64,000 nucleotides of DNA from Neobacillus sp. SuZ13 (GTDB lineage: Bacteria; Bacillota; Bacilli; Bacillales; Cytobacillaceae). Below the pieces are notes generated by a model. It saw nothing but the letters and a program-made list of their open reading frames with translations, ran no database searches and was not told the origin of the DNA. Made by a program: the position numbers and the translations under genes. Location of the stretch: NCBI RefSeq assembly GCF_030123365.1, contig NZ_CP126107.1:4239501-4303500 (forward strand), given 5' to 3'. Shown here one piece after another: positions 35,707 through 44,160 of the stretch (position 1 is its first letter; each line of letters opens with the position of its first letter).

Positions 35707-36228
35707 TTGTACCCGAGTGAGTATATCCATTTTTTAGCCCATTTCCATGGTGACCGTGATTATTTTGAATGTCATGAACTTCTTGAAGACTATTGGAAAA
35801 AGACAGATTCGAGAAACAAAAATTCCATCTGGGTTGGCTTCATATTATTATCGGTTTCTCTTTATCATCATCGTCGAAATAATTTTAGCGGTGCACAGCG
35901 GACGTTAGCTAAAGCAATTCAAATTTTTGAATTACAACCGGATTCTATAACTAAACTTGGAGTAAACCCTGAGTTGCTTATCCATTTATTACATGAACAA
36001 GTATTGTTACTTCAGAATGGTGAAACCTATCGAAGCATCTCTATCCCGATACTTGACACTTCCTTAACTGAATTAGCGAAAAAAACATGTGAACAAAAAG
36101 GGTTTATTTGGGGTAACCAAAGTGATATGACAAATAAATTCATTATTGACCGTCATAAATTACGCGACAGAACCAGTATAATCAAAGAAAGAATGCAGTC
36201 ATTAAAGACGCGAAAAGGCAGCGAATAA
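35707..36228 (+). CDS. ypuF: YpuF family protein (DUF309)
   Basis: 173 aa protein with a TTG start and AAGGAGGGG upstream. The DUF309 signature is FHGDRDYFECHELLEDYWK near the N-terminus, followed by helices with HHRRNNFSGAQRTLAKAI. The conserved His, Glu and Arg residues suggest a binding site, but function is unknown. In B. subtilis it lies next to scpA, as here. Confidence 0.85.
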   Translation: MYPSEYIHFLAHFHGDRDYFECHELLEDYWKKTDSRNKNSIWVGFILLSVSLYHHRRNNFSGAQRTLAKAIQIFELQPDSITKLGVNPELLIHLLHEQVLLLQNGETYRSISIPILDTSLTELAKKTCEQKGFIWGNQSDMTNKFIIDRHKLRDRTSIIKERMQSLKTRKGSE

Positions 36229-36246
36229 GTTATTATTCGCTGCCTT
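36215..36246 (+). terminator. Terminator at the ypuF/ribT junction
   Basis: A perfect 14-bp stem AAGGCAGCGAATAA / TTATTCGCTGCCTT overlaps the ypuF stop and is followed by TTTT on the plus strand. It separates convergent genes. Confidence 0.85.
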
Positions 36247-36260
36247 TTTTAAAGGTAAGA

Positions 36261-36611
36261 CTAACAAAAGTCACATTTTTCGATAAAAGCGGCTGTATTT
36301 TCATTAGGAGTAATTTCTTTTTCAGCATACATTTCTTTTAGAGCTTTAACCATCTTTTTACCGATTCCCTGATACCGATGTGAGGGATTAACGGAGATGT
36401 GTAAAATTTCTAAAGAATTAGTATCATTATGAATTAAGACACCTAACAGACCGATGATATCTTCTTCTTTCCAAAGAAACAGCTGCAATTGCTCTTCGGT
36501 TTCATATTCCTTCATAGTTTGCTGAAGCTTTTTTAAGTCCTTTTCGCTGGGCATAAAAGACAATAATCCCATGGCTATTTTTTCGAAAGCTTTCTTATAA
36601 CGAATTAACAT
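36261..36611 (-). CDS. ribT: GNAT-family acetyltransferase RibT
   Basis: 116 aa acetyltransferase-like protein. The acetyl-CoA binding motif A is in LHISVNPSHRYQGIGKKMVKAL. RibT is the last gene of the riboflavin operon in B. subtilis. Here it stands alone, without ribDEAH beside it, between ypuF and ypuA. The gene order agrees with the region from which the rib operon seems to be missing. The acetylated substrate is not known. Confidence 0.75.
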   Translation of the reverse strand: MLIRYKKAFEKIAMGLLSFMPSEKDLKKLQQTMKEYETEEQLQLFLWKEEDIIGLLGVLIHNDTNSLEILHISVNPSHRYQGIGKKMVKALKEMYAEKEITPNENTAAFIEKCDFC

Positions 36612-37104
36612 TTAGATCCCTCATTAAATTAAATAAACCGATTAACTTGATGGTTTAACAATAGTATATTTTTACCAAGTAGCTGAATATTAAACACTAT
36701 TCATTATATGTACTAAAAGTTATTATGTTTCATCAATCACCATGATACATAATAAATGATCAATCATCAATGAAAATTATTAGTGTTTCGGTCCGATAAA
36801 AATCCAATAGATAACTCCCCATAAAATCGACACACCAATAAGAATACAAAATATAACCCAGTTGCTTCTCTTCATTCAAATATTTCCTCCAAAAGAATAT
36901 TGAAGATATTGTACTGACCTTCATTCTACACTATTTTACAAAAATAAGCTATTCTACTTACATATTCTACATTTTTTCGAGCAAGTTTAACTTTCTATGA
37001 AACTTCAAGCTTGTTATTTACGTTATTATTATTAAATTCGGTTATATTATAATAACAGAGTCTCTACACTTTGATGATTATCTGTAAATTCCGAGGAGGA
37101 AACT
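36612..37104. other. Mostly non-coding stretch between ribT and ypuA
   Basis: AT-rich interval of about 490 bases. The only coding feature I support is a 31-codon membrane peptide at 36780-36875 on the minus strand. The remainder upstream of ypuA contains TATAATAATAACAG, which could include a -10 element, but no confident promoter or hairpin. Confidence 0.5.
36780..36875 (-). CDS. 31-residue single-helix membrane peptide
   Basis: Reads MKRSNWVIFCILIGVSILWG followed by VIYWIFIGPKH: a short basic N-terminus, one hydrophobic helix of about 22 residues and a charged end, the usual form of a small inner-membrane peptide. GGAGG lies 10 bases before the ATG. There is no similar gene that I recognise. 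It has its own 5' and 3' intergenic space and would be monocistronic. Confidence 0.6.
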   Translation of the reverse strand: MKRSNWVIFCILIGVSILWGVIYWIFIGPKH

Positions 37105-37968
37105 ATGAAAAAAACTCTTATTTACTTCATGTTAGCTTTTTTAATTTTCAATCCAGTTCGCACCTTTGCTGATGTTGCAGAAGGTGACATGATTGTTACA
37201 TTAGGTCAAAATTTAACAGAAGATCAGAAGAAGGCACTTTTATTAGAAATGGGTGCTCCTGATGATGTTCAGATTGTTACTGTCACAAACGAGGAAGAAC
37301 ACCAGTATTTAGGGAAATATGTATCAAAATCACTTATCGGGACAAAAGCCATTTCATCATCGGCGATCACCATCCAACCGAAAGGTGCGGGTATCACGGT
37401 TGAAACGAAGAATATTAATTGGGTTACGGACGAGATGTACATCAATGCCCTTATAACTGCGGGAGTAAAGGACGCAAAAATTTATATAACAGCCCCGATT
37501 ACTGTTTCCGGAACTGCAGCATTAACAGGGATTATAAAAGCCTACGAGATATCTGCTGATAAGACCATTCCGGAAGAAGTGAAACAGGCAGCAAATCAAG
37601 AAATGGTTGAAACTGCGAAACTAGGTGACTCCATTGGTGATGAGAATGCGGCCGCGTTAATTGCAAAAATTAAAGAAGAAATTGCAAAAAATAAACCAAA
37701 AAATGATCAAGAATTACAAAATATTATCGAACAAGCTGCAAAGGAATTAAATGTAAAGCTTACTGATGAAGAAATGCAACGGCTAATAGACTTTTTTAAC
37801 AAGCTAAAGGATTTAAACATTGACTGGAATCAGGTTAGCGATCAACTAAATAAAGCGAAGGATCGAATTTCTAATTTTCTTCAGTCGGAAGAAGGGCAAG
37901 GTTTTTTAGATAAGTTAAAACAATTTTTCAATTGGCTGATTGATACGATTAAGTCGATATTCTCTTAA
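37105..37968 (+). CDS. ypuA: YpuA, secreted DUF1002 protein
   Basis: 287 aa exported protein: signal peptide (about 1-22, cleavage after TFA), a DUF1002 domain (TLGQNLTEDQKKALLLEMGAPDDV near the start and YITAPITVSGTAALTG), and a helical, charged C-terminal part. In B. subtilis YpuA is a sigma-M regulated envelope protein. Function remains unknown. AGGAGG precedes the start. It converges with lysA. Confidence 0.87.
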   Translation: MKKTLIYFMLAFLIFNPVRTFADVAEGDMIVTLGQNLTEDQKKALLLEMGAPDDVQIVTVTNEEEHQYLGKYVSKSLIGTKAISSSAITIQPKGAGITVETKNINWVTDEMYINALITAGVKDAKIYITAPITVSGTAALTGIIKAYEISADKTIPEEVKQAANQEMVETAKLGDSIGDENAAALIAKIKEEIAKNKPKNDQELQNIIEQAAKELNVKLTDEEMQRLIDFFNKLKDLNIDWNQVSDQLNKAKDRISNFLQSEEGQGFLDKLKQFFNWLIDTIKSIFS

Positions 37969-37982
37969 CATTAAAATTGGGG

Positions 37983-38008
37983 ATGTTGATTTCCGCTCCA
38001 ATCAACAT
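37983..38008. repeat. Minimal copy of repeat family B
   Basis: ATGTTGATT-TCCGCTCC-AATCAACAT: a 9-bp inverted repeat around TCCGCTCC. It matches both ends of the longer elements at 55356 and 55906 with almost all the internal part absent. It lies just after ypuA. Confidence 0.65.
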
Positions 38009-38046
38009 CTGCCAATATCATCAATGAGCTTTAAATCGAAATAAAA

Positions 38047-38077
38047 AAACTGCCGCAGAAAAATTCTGCGGCAGTTT
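38047..38077. terminator. Bidirectional terminator between ypuA and lysA
   Basis: A perfect 14-bp stem AAACTGCCGCAGAA / TTCTGCGGCAGTTT with a three-base loop is flanked by A runs and T runs on either side. Confidence 0.9.
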
Positions 38078-38078
38078 T

Positions 38079-39383
38079 TTATTTAAGTGGTAAATCATAT
38101 TTTATTAAGTCTTCATATGTCTCTCTCTTAACCACAAGGGTTGCTATTCCGTTTTCTACGAATACAACTGCTGGACGCGGGATGCGGTTATAGTTATTCG
38201 ACATTGAATAGCCATAGGCACCTGTACAAAAAACGGCGAGAATATCTTCTTCTCCTACATCCGGTAACGGTAAATCCCAAATCAACATGTCACCTGATTC
38301 ACAGCATTTCCCAGCTATTGATACAGTTTCTTTCGGTTTCGTTAATGGTTTATTCGCAAGGACAGCCTCATATTTCGCCTGATAAAGGGCTGGTCGAATA
38401 TTATCACTCATTCCACCATCCACAGCTAAATACTTTCGTACACCAGGAACCTCTTTGGATGAACCCACTTTATAAAGAGTAATTCCGGCATCGCCAACAA
38501 GCGAACGACCTGGCTCAATCCAAATTTCCGGCATTGTTAAAGAATAGCTATCTGTTAACTTTTTTACTTCTCGAATAATTTCACTCACATATTGAGAAGG
38601 TGGAATGGGTTCATCTTCTTTCGTATAGCGGATTCCAAAGCCCCCGCCCAAATTTAATACTTTTGCTTCGAAAGAAAGCTCTCTTTTCCATGCTTCCATT
38701 TTTTCGACAATCTTTTTAGCGGCTAATAAAAAGCCAGTTGTTTCAAAAATTTGTGATCCAATATGGCAATGGAGACCAAGGACTTCAAAGTTATCATTTG
38801 TTAGTGCCATTTTTAGTGCATCTTCCGCTTGTCCATTTTGAAGATCAAATCCAAATTTCGAATCTTCCTGCCCTGTTAAAATATAATCATGCGTATGGGC
38901 TTCGATACCAGGGGTCACCCGAAGCAAGATATTAACATGAACATTTTTCTCTTTGGTAATGGTTTTTAAAAGGTCCAATTCTGAAAAATTATCCACAACG
39001 ATGCAGCCAATTTCATGTTCCAATGCCATTTCTAATTCTTCTCGGCTCTTATTGTTGCCGTGAAAATGAATTCTCTCGACAGGGAACCCTGCTGCAATTG
39101 CAGTATACAATTCGCCGCCAGATACGACATCTAGTGACAATCCTTCTTCCTCTGCGAGTTGAATCATTGCAATGGTTGAAAAGGCTTTGCTAGCATAGGC
39201 AACCTGCGCCTTGATTTCTTGTTCTTCAAAGGCCCGTTTAAAGGATTGAGCCCTTTCACGCATTAATGCTACATCATATACATATAGGGGCGTTCCATAT
39301 TCTTTCGCCAACTCAATAGAATCAATCCCGCCAATTTCTAGATTTCCGTTTTTGTTTACGCCTGTTGTCCCGTAAAAATACAT
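38079..39383 (-). CDS. lysA: Diaminopimelate decarboxylase
   Basis: 434 aa PLP-dependent enzyme that forms lysine from meso-diaminopimelate, the last step of lysine synthesis. The PLP lysine is in AYASKAFS, the glycine-rich phosphate loop is LNLGGGFGI, and the active-site CxxxGDM motif is CCESGDML; the C-terminus includes GAYGYSMSNNYN. I start at 39383, with GAGGG 7 bases upstream. In B. subtilis lysA also lies after the spoVA operon, where it is read in the forespore. Confidence 0.96.
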   Translation of the reverse strand: MYFYGTTGVNKNGNLEIGGIDSIELAKEYGTPLYVYDVALMRERAQSFKRAFEEQEIKAQVAYASKAFSTIAMIQLAEEEGLSLDVVSGGELYTAIAAGFPVERIHFHGNNKSREELEMALEHEIGCIVVDNFSELDLLKTITKEKNVHVNILLRVTPGIEAHTHDYILTGQEDSKFGFDLQNGQAEDALKMALTNDNFEVLGLHCHIGSQIFETTGFLLAAKKIVEKMEAWKRELSFEAKVLNLGGGFGIRYTKEDEPIPPSQYVSEIIREVKKLTDSYSLTMPEIWIEPGRSLVGDAGITLYKVGSSKEVPGVRKYLAVDGGMSDNIRPALYQAKYEAVLANKPLTKPKETVSIAGKCCESGDMLIWDLPLPDVGEEDILAVFCTGAYGYSMSNNYNRIPRPAVVFVENGIATLVVKRETYEDLIKYDLPLK

Positions 39384-39541
39384 ACCCTTCCCTCTCTCCC
39401 AATCGCTCACTATAGTTTATGCGGACAATTATAAAAGATAATAATAAATAGACAGAATCTACAAAAGATACTGCCTATTTTTCATGCTTTATCCCTTTAT
39501 TTAATTAAAAATACTTTAGCATACCTATTAGAAAAGTGCAA

Positions 39542-41032
39542 TTATTTCTCGTTTGCTTTAGGAGGCTGCCGGTAACGATTTCTAGGGTGAACAATACTTG
39601 GTCTAAGGATCGAACCTGGTATGGCTCTACGCACAATGATTTGCAAAAATCCTTTCGGCTCAAAAGGAAGGAAAGGCCACAGATATGGCGTATTAAGGGC
39701 ACGTATTTTTACAAGGAAAAGAAAGAATACTGTTGCCCCGATAACAAATCCTGGAAGATGAAATAATGATACAAGAATTAATAGGGTTAACCGTCCAATT
39801 TTGTTGGCTACGCTTAATTCATAACTTGGGGTTGTAAAGGAACCAATCCCTGAAACTGCAACATACAAGATTACCTCTGGAACAAACAGCCCCACGCTAA
39901 TCGCAATCTGCCCAATTAATACCGCTGCAATTAAGCCCATTGCAGTCGAAAGTGGAGTAGGCGTATGTATAGCGGCCAATCGTAAAAACTCAATCCCAAA
40001 ATCAGCCAAGAAAATCTGAACAATAATCGGTATATTTGTTGTTTCATTTGGTCCAATAAACGAGAGTCTCTCAGGTAATAAGGATGGTTCTAATACGAAT
40101 AACATCCATAGTGGGAGAAGTAAAATAGACGTTAGTACGCCTAAAAAACGCGTCCAACGCAAAAATGTTCCCATTGCAGGAGATTCGCGAAATTCTTCTG
40201 CATGCTGTACATGATGGAAATATGTCGTAGGAGTGATTATGACACTTGGGGAGGTGTCAACATAAATTACAACATGCCCTTCCAGAATATGCGTTGCAGC
40301 GATATCAGCACGCTCCGTATATCTTACAAGCGGGAAGGGATTCCAACCCTGTTTTAGAATGAATTCTTCTATGGTTTTATCGGCCATTGGAATTCCATCT
40401 GTTTTAATGGCTTGAATTTCTTTCCTGATCACATTTACCATATCTGGATCTGCAACATCCTCTAAATACCCTAAAGCCACATCTGCCTTTGACCGTTCTC
40501 CAACCTTTAGCATTTCAAAGCGAAGTCGTTCATCCCGAATACGCCGCCTCGTTAAGGCTGTATTTAAAATAATATTTTCAACAAACCCATCACGGGAACC
40601 TCTAACCACCTTTTCTGTATCAGGTTCTTGAGGCTGCCTGCCTGGATAGCTTCTGACATCAACGACAAAAGCTGTATTTTCCCCTTCCATTACTACAGCA
40701 ACTAATCCGGACAAAACCTTATCAACAATGTAATCTAGTGTTGTAGCTTGTTCAACCGATTGATTAATCAGCCTATTTTCAATTACCTTAAAGAAATCTG
40801 ATGATAATTTTTCATGGTCATTGATTTCAACTAATTCTTCAATTAATTCAATTACGAAACGGGAATCACATAATCCATTTACATAGTAAATATGTACGTC
40901 TTTTTTGAGGATTTTTAATTTCCTCACACCAAAATCAAAGCTTTTCCCAAGACCAACCCGTTGTTTCATATAGTTTTCAATTTCATTTACTGATTCAGGG
41001 ATTGGCCATTTTTGTTCGTTACTTCTTGACAT
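39542..41032 (-). CDS. spoVAF: Stage V sporulation protein AF (GerA family)
   Basis: 496 aa membrane protein homologous to the A subunit of germinant receptors. A large soluble N-terminal domain (about 1-280) is followed by about five or six membrane segments. Typical text is SYPGRQPQEPDTEKVVRGSRDGFVE and LYVAVSGIGSFTTPSYELS. It is part of the spoVA operon and has been linked to dipicolinate release. The start at 41032 follows AAAGGAG by 8 bases. Confidence 0.94.
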   Translation of the reverse strand: MSRSNEQKWPIPESVNEIENYMKQRVGLGKSFDFGVRKLKILKKDVHIYYVNGLCDSRFVIELIEELVEINDHEKLSSDFFKVIENRLINQSVEQATTLDYIVDKVLSGLVAVVMEGENTAFVVDVRSYPGRQPQEPDTEKVVRGSRDGFVENIILNTALTRRRIRDERLRFEMLKVGERSKADVALGYLEDVADPDMVNVIRKEIQAIKTDGIPMADKTIEEFILKQGWNPFPLVRYTERADIAATHILEGHVVIYVDTSPSVIITPTTYFHHVQHAEEFRESPAMGTFLRWTRFLGVLTSILLLPLWMLFVLEPSLLPERLSFIGPNETTNIPIIVQIFLADFGIEFLRLAAIHTPTPLSTAMGLIAAVLIGQIAISVGLFVPEVILYVAVSGIGSFTTPSYELSVANKIGRLTLLILVSLFHLPGFVIGATVFFLFLVKIRALNTPYLWPFLPFEPKGFLQIIVRRAIPGSILRPSIVHPRNRYRQPPKANEK

Positions 41033-41594
41033 GGAAGCCACTCCTTTCAAGTATAAGCTCCACTGCTTTTTTCGTTATCGGGGAACCGTTTTTGTAGGAG
41101 TCATGTCTCGCCATCTTGCCAATATCACCAATTCCTACGATGACAGGTACCTCCAATTCATCAAGGCAGTATACTGTATCACCATTTATTCTCCCGATTT
41201 CAAGCTCAGGTATACCAAATTTATCTACTCCATATGGAGTTAAATTTCCATCACGATCAATACTTACATCAACCCTTGACCATTCTTCATGTCTTGATTT
41301 TGCCGCAACCGCAATAATACCTAGAACTTCAATGTCTTCATGCCCGGCTACATATTTCAAAGCATTCTCACCAGCACCTTCTCCAACTATGCCACTATCA
41401 TCAAACATCACTAATACAGGATCGTGAGGGGCCCTTTTTATTAACTGGACTATTTTCTCACCGGTTAAGGTTGAAGGATTCCCATGGGAACTAGAAATAC
41501 ATCTACCGCCTACTTCCTTGGCAACATATTCTACTGCTTTCTTAGCATATTCATCACCGTCAGTAATTAAAATAACACGCCTCCGAATGCTCAT
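41019..41594 (-). CDS. spoVAEA: Stage V sporulation protein AEA
   Basis: 191 aa soluble protein with the SpoVAEA pattern (RRVILITDGDEYAKKAVEYVAKEVGGRCISSS and PVLVMFDDSGIVGEGAGE). No membrane segment is present. The start at 41594 has AAAGGAC upstream. It follows spoVAB by 37 bases; in B. subtilis spoVAC, spoVAD and spoVAEB lie in between, and they are missing here. Its end overlaps the spoVAF start. Confidence 0.92.
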   Translation of the reverse strand: MSIRRRVILITDGDEYAKKAVEYVAKEVGGRCISSSHGNPSTLTGEKIVQLIKRAPHDPVLVMFDDSGIVGEGAGENALKYVAGHEDIEVLGIIAVAAKSRHEEWSRVDVSIDRDGNLTPYGVDKFGIPELEIGRINGDTVYCLDELEVPVIVGIGDIGKMARHDSYKNGSPITKKAVELILERSGFHVKK

Positions 41595-41631
41595 TTTGTG
41601 ATGTCCTTTCTTTGCCCAAGTTGAAGATGGG

Positions 41632-42054
41632 TTAATGGTGGACAAAATAAACCCATTGAAATATTGACCCCGCAATTTTTCCTAATACGATTGCCATGAT
41701 TAATATAACAATCTCGCCATCCAATCGGATTCTTTTGGCAAGAATAGGCAAAACGTTTAATACCTCGGTGAGGGCTGCAGCCAGCATCCCATAAAAAATC
41801 CCACCTGTAATTCCGAGAAGAATTAATGAAAAAGAAGGAATATGTAAAATAGGATCTCTCAAACTTGCACCTACCCCAGCAAGTGCTCCAAACACAACTG
41901 CCCACTCATAATGCTGGATCATTTTCATTGTTTTACTTAGTTGCGTCAGTCTCGGGATAATCCCTAATACCGTTAGAAAAGCTACAAACCCAGAACCTAC
42001 TGCCAGTCCACTTGCTATACCTAAAAAAAGGATGGATATGATCTTAATCGTCAC
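41632..42054 (-). CDS. spoVAB: Stage V sporulation protein AB
   Basis: 140 aa hydrophobic protein with about four membrane segments (GIASGLAVGSGFVAFLTVLGIIPRL is characteristic). It overlaps the end of spoVAA. SpoVAB belongs to the forespore machinery for dipicolinic acid uptake. The gene is followed directly by spoVAEA rather than by spoVAC. Confidence 0.92.
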   Translation of the reverse strand: MTIKIISILFLGIASGLAVGSGFVAFLTVLGIIPRLTQLSKTMKMIQHYEWAVVFGALAGVGASLRDPILHIPSFSLILLGITGGIFYGMLAAALTEVLNVLPILAKRIRLDGEIVILIMAIVLGKIAGSIFQWVYFVHH

Positions 42055-42673
42055 TGATTTTTTTTATACTTTCTTTATTTTCGTGGATAATTACGTAATT
42101 ATCTAAATCCATTTGATAATTAAACATTTCTACTTCGAGGGGACTGGGTTCTTCATTTATACGTTTCTTAAAGACATGATTAAAAAAAAGAATCATTCCC
42201 ATGCCTAATCCAATTGAATAGGGAATTTGAAACAGTAATGGTTTTGAATCTTTTTTTCCAGTGATGATCGTATATATTTTTTCGTGGACACTTTTCATAC
42301 TTACATCATCATGAAAATTCATAATTGCCAAGGCTGAGCCGAAAAATAAAAGAAACCAGATTAAAAAGAAAAAAGGCAGGTAAACTCCCTTTTTCTTATT
42401 CATGACTTCAATGATGGTTTGGGCAGGTCCAATCGTTTGTATTTCCATTCCTTCAAATTCATTTTTAATTAAGTGGATGACTTTCATTACATCGATAATG
42501 ACGATATTCTGATCTGTATCTGTTAATTGATGAATGATCATAGTTTGTAGTCGTGAAAGAACTTCGTCAGGTGCAATGACTTGGGCAATATCATTTAACA
42601 ATACTTTTTCTTGAGGCGGAGCCTGTACACGATTCCGCATACGGATATATATTGTTTCTTCCAAAACATTCAC
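42044..42673 (-). CDS. spoVAA: Stage V sporulation protein AA
   Basis: 209 aa protein with a soluble N-terminal domain (about 1-90, ETIYIRMRNRVQA) and two membrane segments (about 97-117 and 150-167). First gene of the spoVA operon, required for dipicolinic acid accumulation. A forespore-type promoter lies 28-57 bases upstream and a family A repeat begins just beyond it. Confidence 0.92.
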   Translation of the reverse strand: MNVLEETIYIRMRNRVQAPPQEKVLLNDIAQVIAPDEVLSRLQTMIIHQLTDTDQNIVIIDVMKVIHLIKNEFEGMEIQTIGPAQTIIEVMNKKKGVYLPFFFLIWFLLFFGSALAIMNFHDDVSMKSVHEKIYTIITGKKDSKPLLFQIPYSIGLGMGMILFFNHVFKKRINEEPSPLEVEMFNYQMDLDNYVIIHENKESIKKISDD

Positions 42674-42700
42674 TTCCCAAACAATGATTTCCTGTATAAA

Positions 42701-42730
42701 TAGTATGAGTAATAAGCACTTTTTTCATGA
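42701..42730 (-). promoter_or_regulatory. Candidate sigma-G/F promoter of spoVAA
   Basis: On the minus strand TCATG (42726-42730) and CATACTA (42701-42707) are 18 bases apart. The -10 matches CATNHTA fully and the -35 matches GHATR in four of five positions. Known control of spoVA by sigma-G agrees. Confidence 0.65.
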
Positions 42731-42745
42731 AATCCAAAAAATACC

Positions 42746-42899
42746 AAGAAAAGCGAAAGCGCCCTGGTCAGCGGCGTATGGCCTGGAGCGCTCCAACTGA
42801 GATAAAGGAAACACGAAGAGCCGAAGGCGATTCGATGTTGACTTATCGTAGGGCGGAGAGCGAAGGACACTAGCCGCTAGGGCGCTTTTGCTAGACAGT
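42746..42899. repeat. Full-length copy 1 of repeat family A
   Basis: About 154 bp beginning AAGAAAAGCGAAAGCGCCC and ending TTGCTAGACAGTA. It is nearly identical over its whole length to the copy at 52203-52358. It is GC-rich for this window and lies between sigF and spoVAA. An open frame inside it is not a gene. Confidence 0.85.
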
Positions 42900-42939
42900 A
42901 AACTAAGTTCAAAAAACTTTATTTTATCAGCACAAAAAA

Positions 42940-42964
42940 CCGTATGAATCAGAGATCCATACGG
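42940..42964 (-). terminator. Terminator of the spoIIA operon
   Basis: A 7-bp stem CCGTATG / CATACGG overlaps the sigF stop and is followed by TTTTTTG on the minus strand. Confidence 0.8.
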
Positions 42965-43707
42965 CCTTTCATTTGCTGCAATATTTTCTTTTCAAGTCGT
43001 GATACTTGCACTTGGGATATTCCAAGCCTAAGAGCGACCTCAGATTGTGTTTGGTCCTTATAATACCTTAAATAGACAATGAGTCTTTCGCGCTCATCTA
43101 ATTCTCGGATTGCTTCCTTTAATGCAATTTTATCAAACCATTTGCCTTCATTACCATCATCAATTTGGTCCAGTAGAGTTATAGGATCTCCATCATTTTC
43201 ATATACAGTTTCATGTATAGAAGAAGGTGTTCTGCTGGCTTCTTGAGCGAGAATGACATCCTCAGGTGTGAGTTCAAGATGGGCTGAGATCTCGTTTACC
43301 GTTGGTATTCTGCCAAGCACTTTTGATAGTTCGTCTTTCGCTTTTCGGATTTTGTTTCCCATTTCTTTCAATGATCGGCTAACCTTAACCGTACCATCGT
43401 CACGGATAAATCGCTGGATCTCACCAATAATCATTGGGACTGCATAAGTCGAAAACTTTACATCATAGGAAAGGTCAAATTTATCTACTGATTTTAATAA
43501 TCCAATACACCCAATTTGGAACAGGTCATCAGGGTCATACCCTCGATTAAGAAACCGTTGAACAACAGACCAAACAAGACGCATATTTTTTTCAACAATT
43601 AAATCCCTTGATTCTTGGTCGCCATCTTGGCTCTTTTTTATGAGCTCTTTTACTTCATGATCCTTTAAATATGTTTGACCTTTATCATTCTTAACCTCCA
43701 CATCCAT
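42949..43707 (-). CDS. sigF: Forespore RNA polymerase sigma factor SigF
   Basis: 252 aa sigma-70 family factor, the first compartment-specific sigma of sporulation. Region 2 contains DLFQIGCIGLLKSVDKFDLSYDVKFSTYAVPMIIGEIQR; region 4 ends SEVALRLGISQVQVSRLEKKIL. The start at 43707 follows AAGGAG by 8 bases. It lies 12 bases after the spoIIAB stop in the conserved spoIIAA-spoIIAB-sigF order. Confidence 0.97.
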   Translation of the reverse strand: MDVEVKNDKGQTYLKDHEVKELIKKSQDGDQESRDLIVEKNMRLVWSVVQRFLNRGYDPDDLFQIGCIGLLKSVDKFDLSYDVKFSTYAVPMIIGEIQRFIRDDGTVKVSRSLKEMGNKIRKAKDELSKVLGRIPTVNEISAHLELTPEDVILAQEASRTPSSIHETVYENDGDPITLLDQIDDGNEGKWFDKIALKEAIRELDERERLIVYLRYYKDQTQSEVALRLGISQVQVSRLEKKILQQMKGRMDL

Positions 43708-43719
43708 TGGCAAGTCTCC

Positions 43720-44160
43720 TTAATTGCAAAGCATTTTGCGGTTTTGTAAATGCTTTCGTAATCTAACTTCGGTTCCTCGACCTGGCTGTGAATGAACCTC
43801 TACCTCATCCATGAAATTTTCCATGATAGTAAAACCCATTCCGGAACGCTCTAAATCCGGCTTTGTTGTAAATAATGGCTGACGAGCTTCTTCCACATCT
43901 ACAATTCCCAATCCAACATCTTTAATAGTTAGATCAATTAAACTATCTTCGATGATTACTTGAATATAAACAATTCCATTAGGATCATTCTCATATCCGT
44001 GAATAATCGCATTGGTTACTGCTTCTGATACAACTGTTTTAATTTCAGTCAACTCATCCATATTAGGGTCTAACTGGGCGATAAATGCGGCCACGGTTAC
44101 TCGGGCAAATGACTCATTTTGACTTAGTGCACTGAATTGAAGATTCATTTCGTTCTTCAT
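43720..44160 (-). CDS. spoIIAB: Anti-sigma-F factor and protein kinase SpoIIAB
   Basis: 146 aa GHKL-type ATPase/kinase. The N box is EAVTNAIIHGYEN, the G1 box DVGLGI, and the G2 box RSGMGFTIM. It holds SigF inactive and phosphorylates SpoIIAA; release happens in the forespore after dephosphorylation of SpoIIAA. It abuts spoIIAA with no gap. Confidence 0.97.
   Translation of the reverse strand: MKNEMNLQFSALSQNESFARVTVAAFIAQLDPNMDELTEIKTVVSEAVTNAIIHGYENDPNGIVYIQVIIEDSLIDLTIKDVGLGIVDVEEARQPLFTTKPDLERSGMGFTIMENFMDEVEVHSQPGRGTEVRLRKHLQNRKMLCN

Noticed and set aside
41591..41905. 104-codon minus-strand frame overlapping spoVAB, considered as a possible remnant of spoVAC or spoVAEB
   Set aside because: It is the other reading frame of spoVAB. 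Its residues (many Cys, Trp, Ser) do not resemble a SpoVA membrane protein.
42670..42870. 66-codon open frame on the minus strand upstream of spoVAA
   Set aside because: It lies mostly inside repeat family A, has no ribosome-binding site and includes the spoVA promoter.
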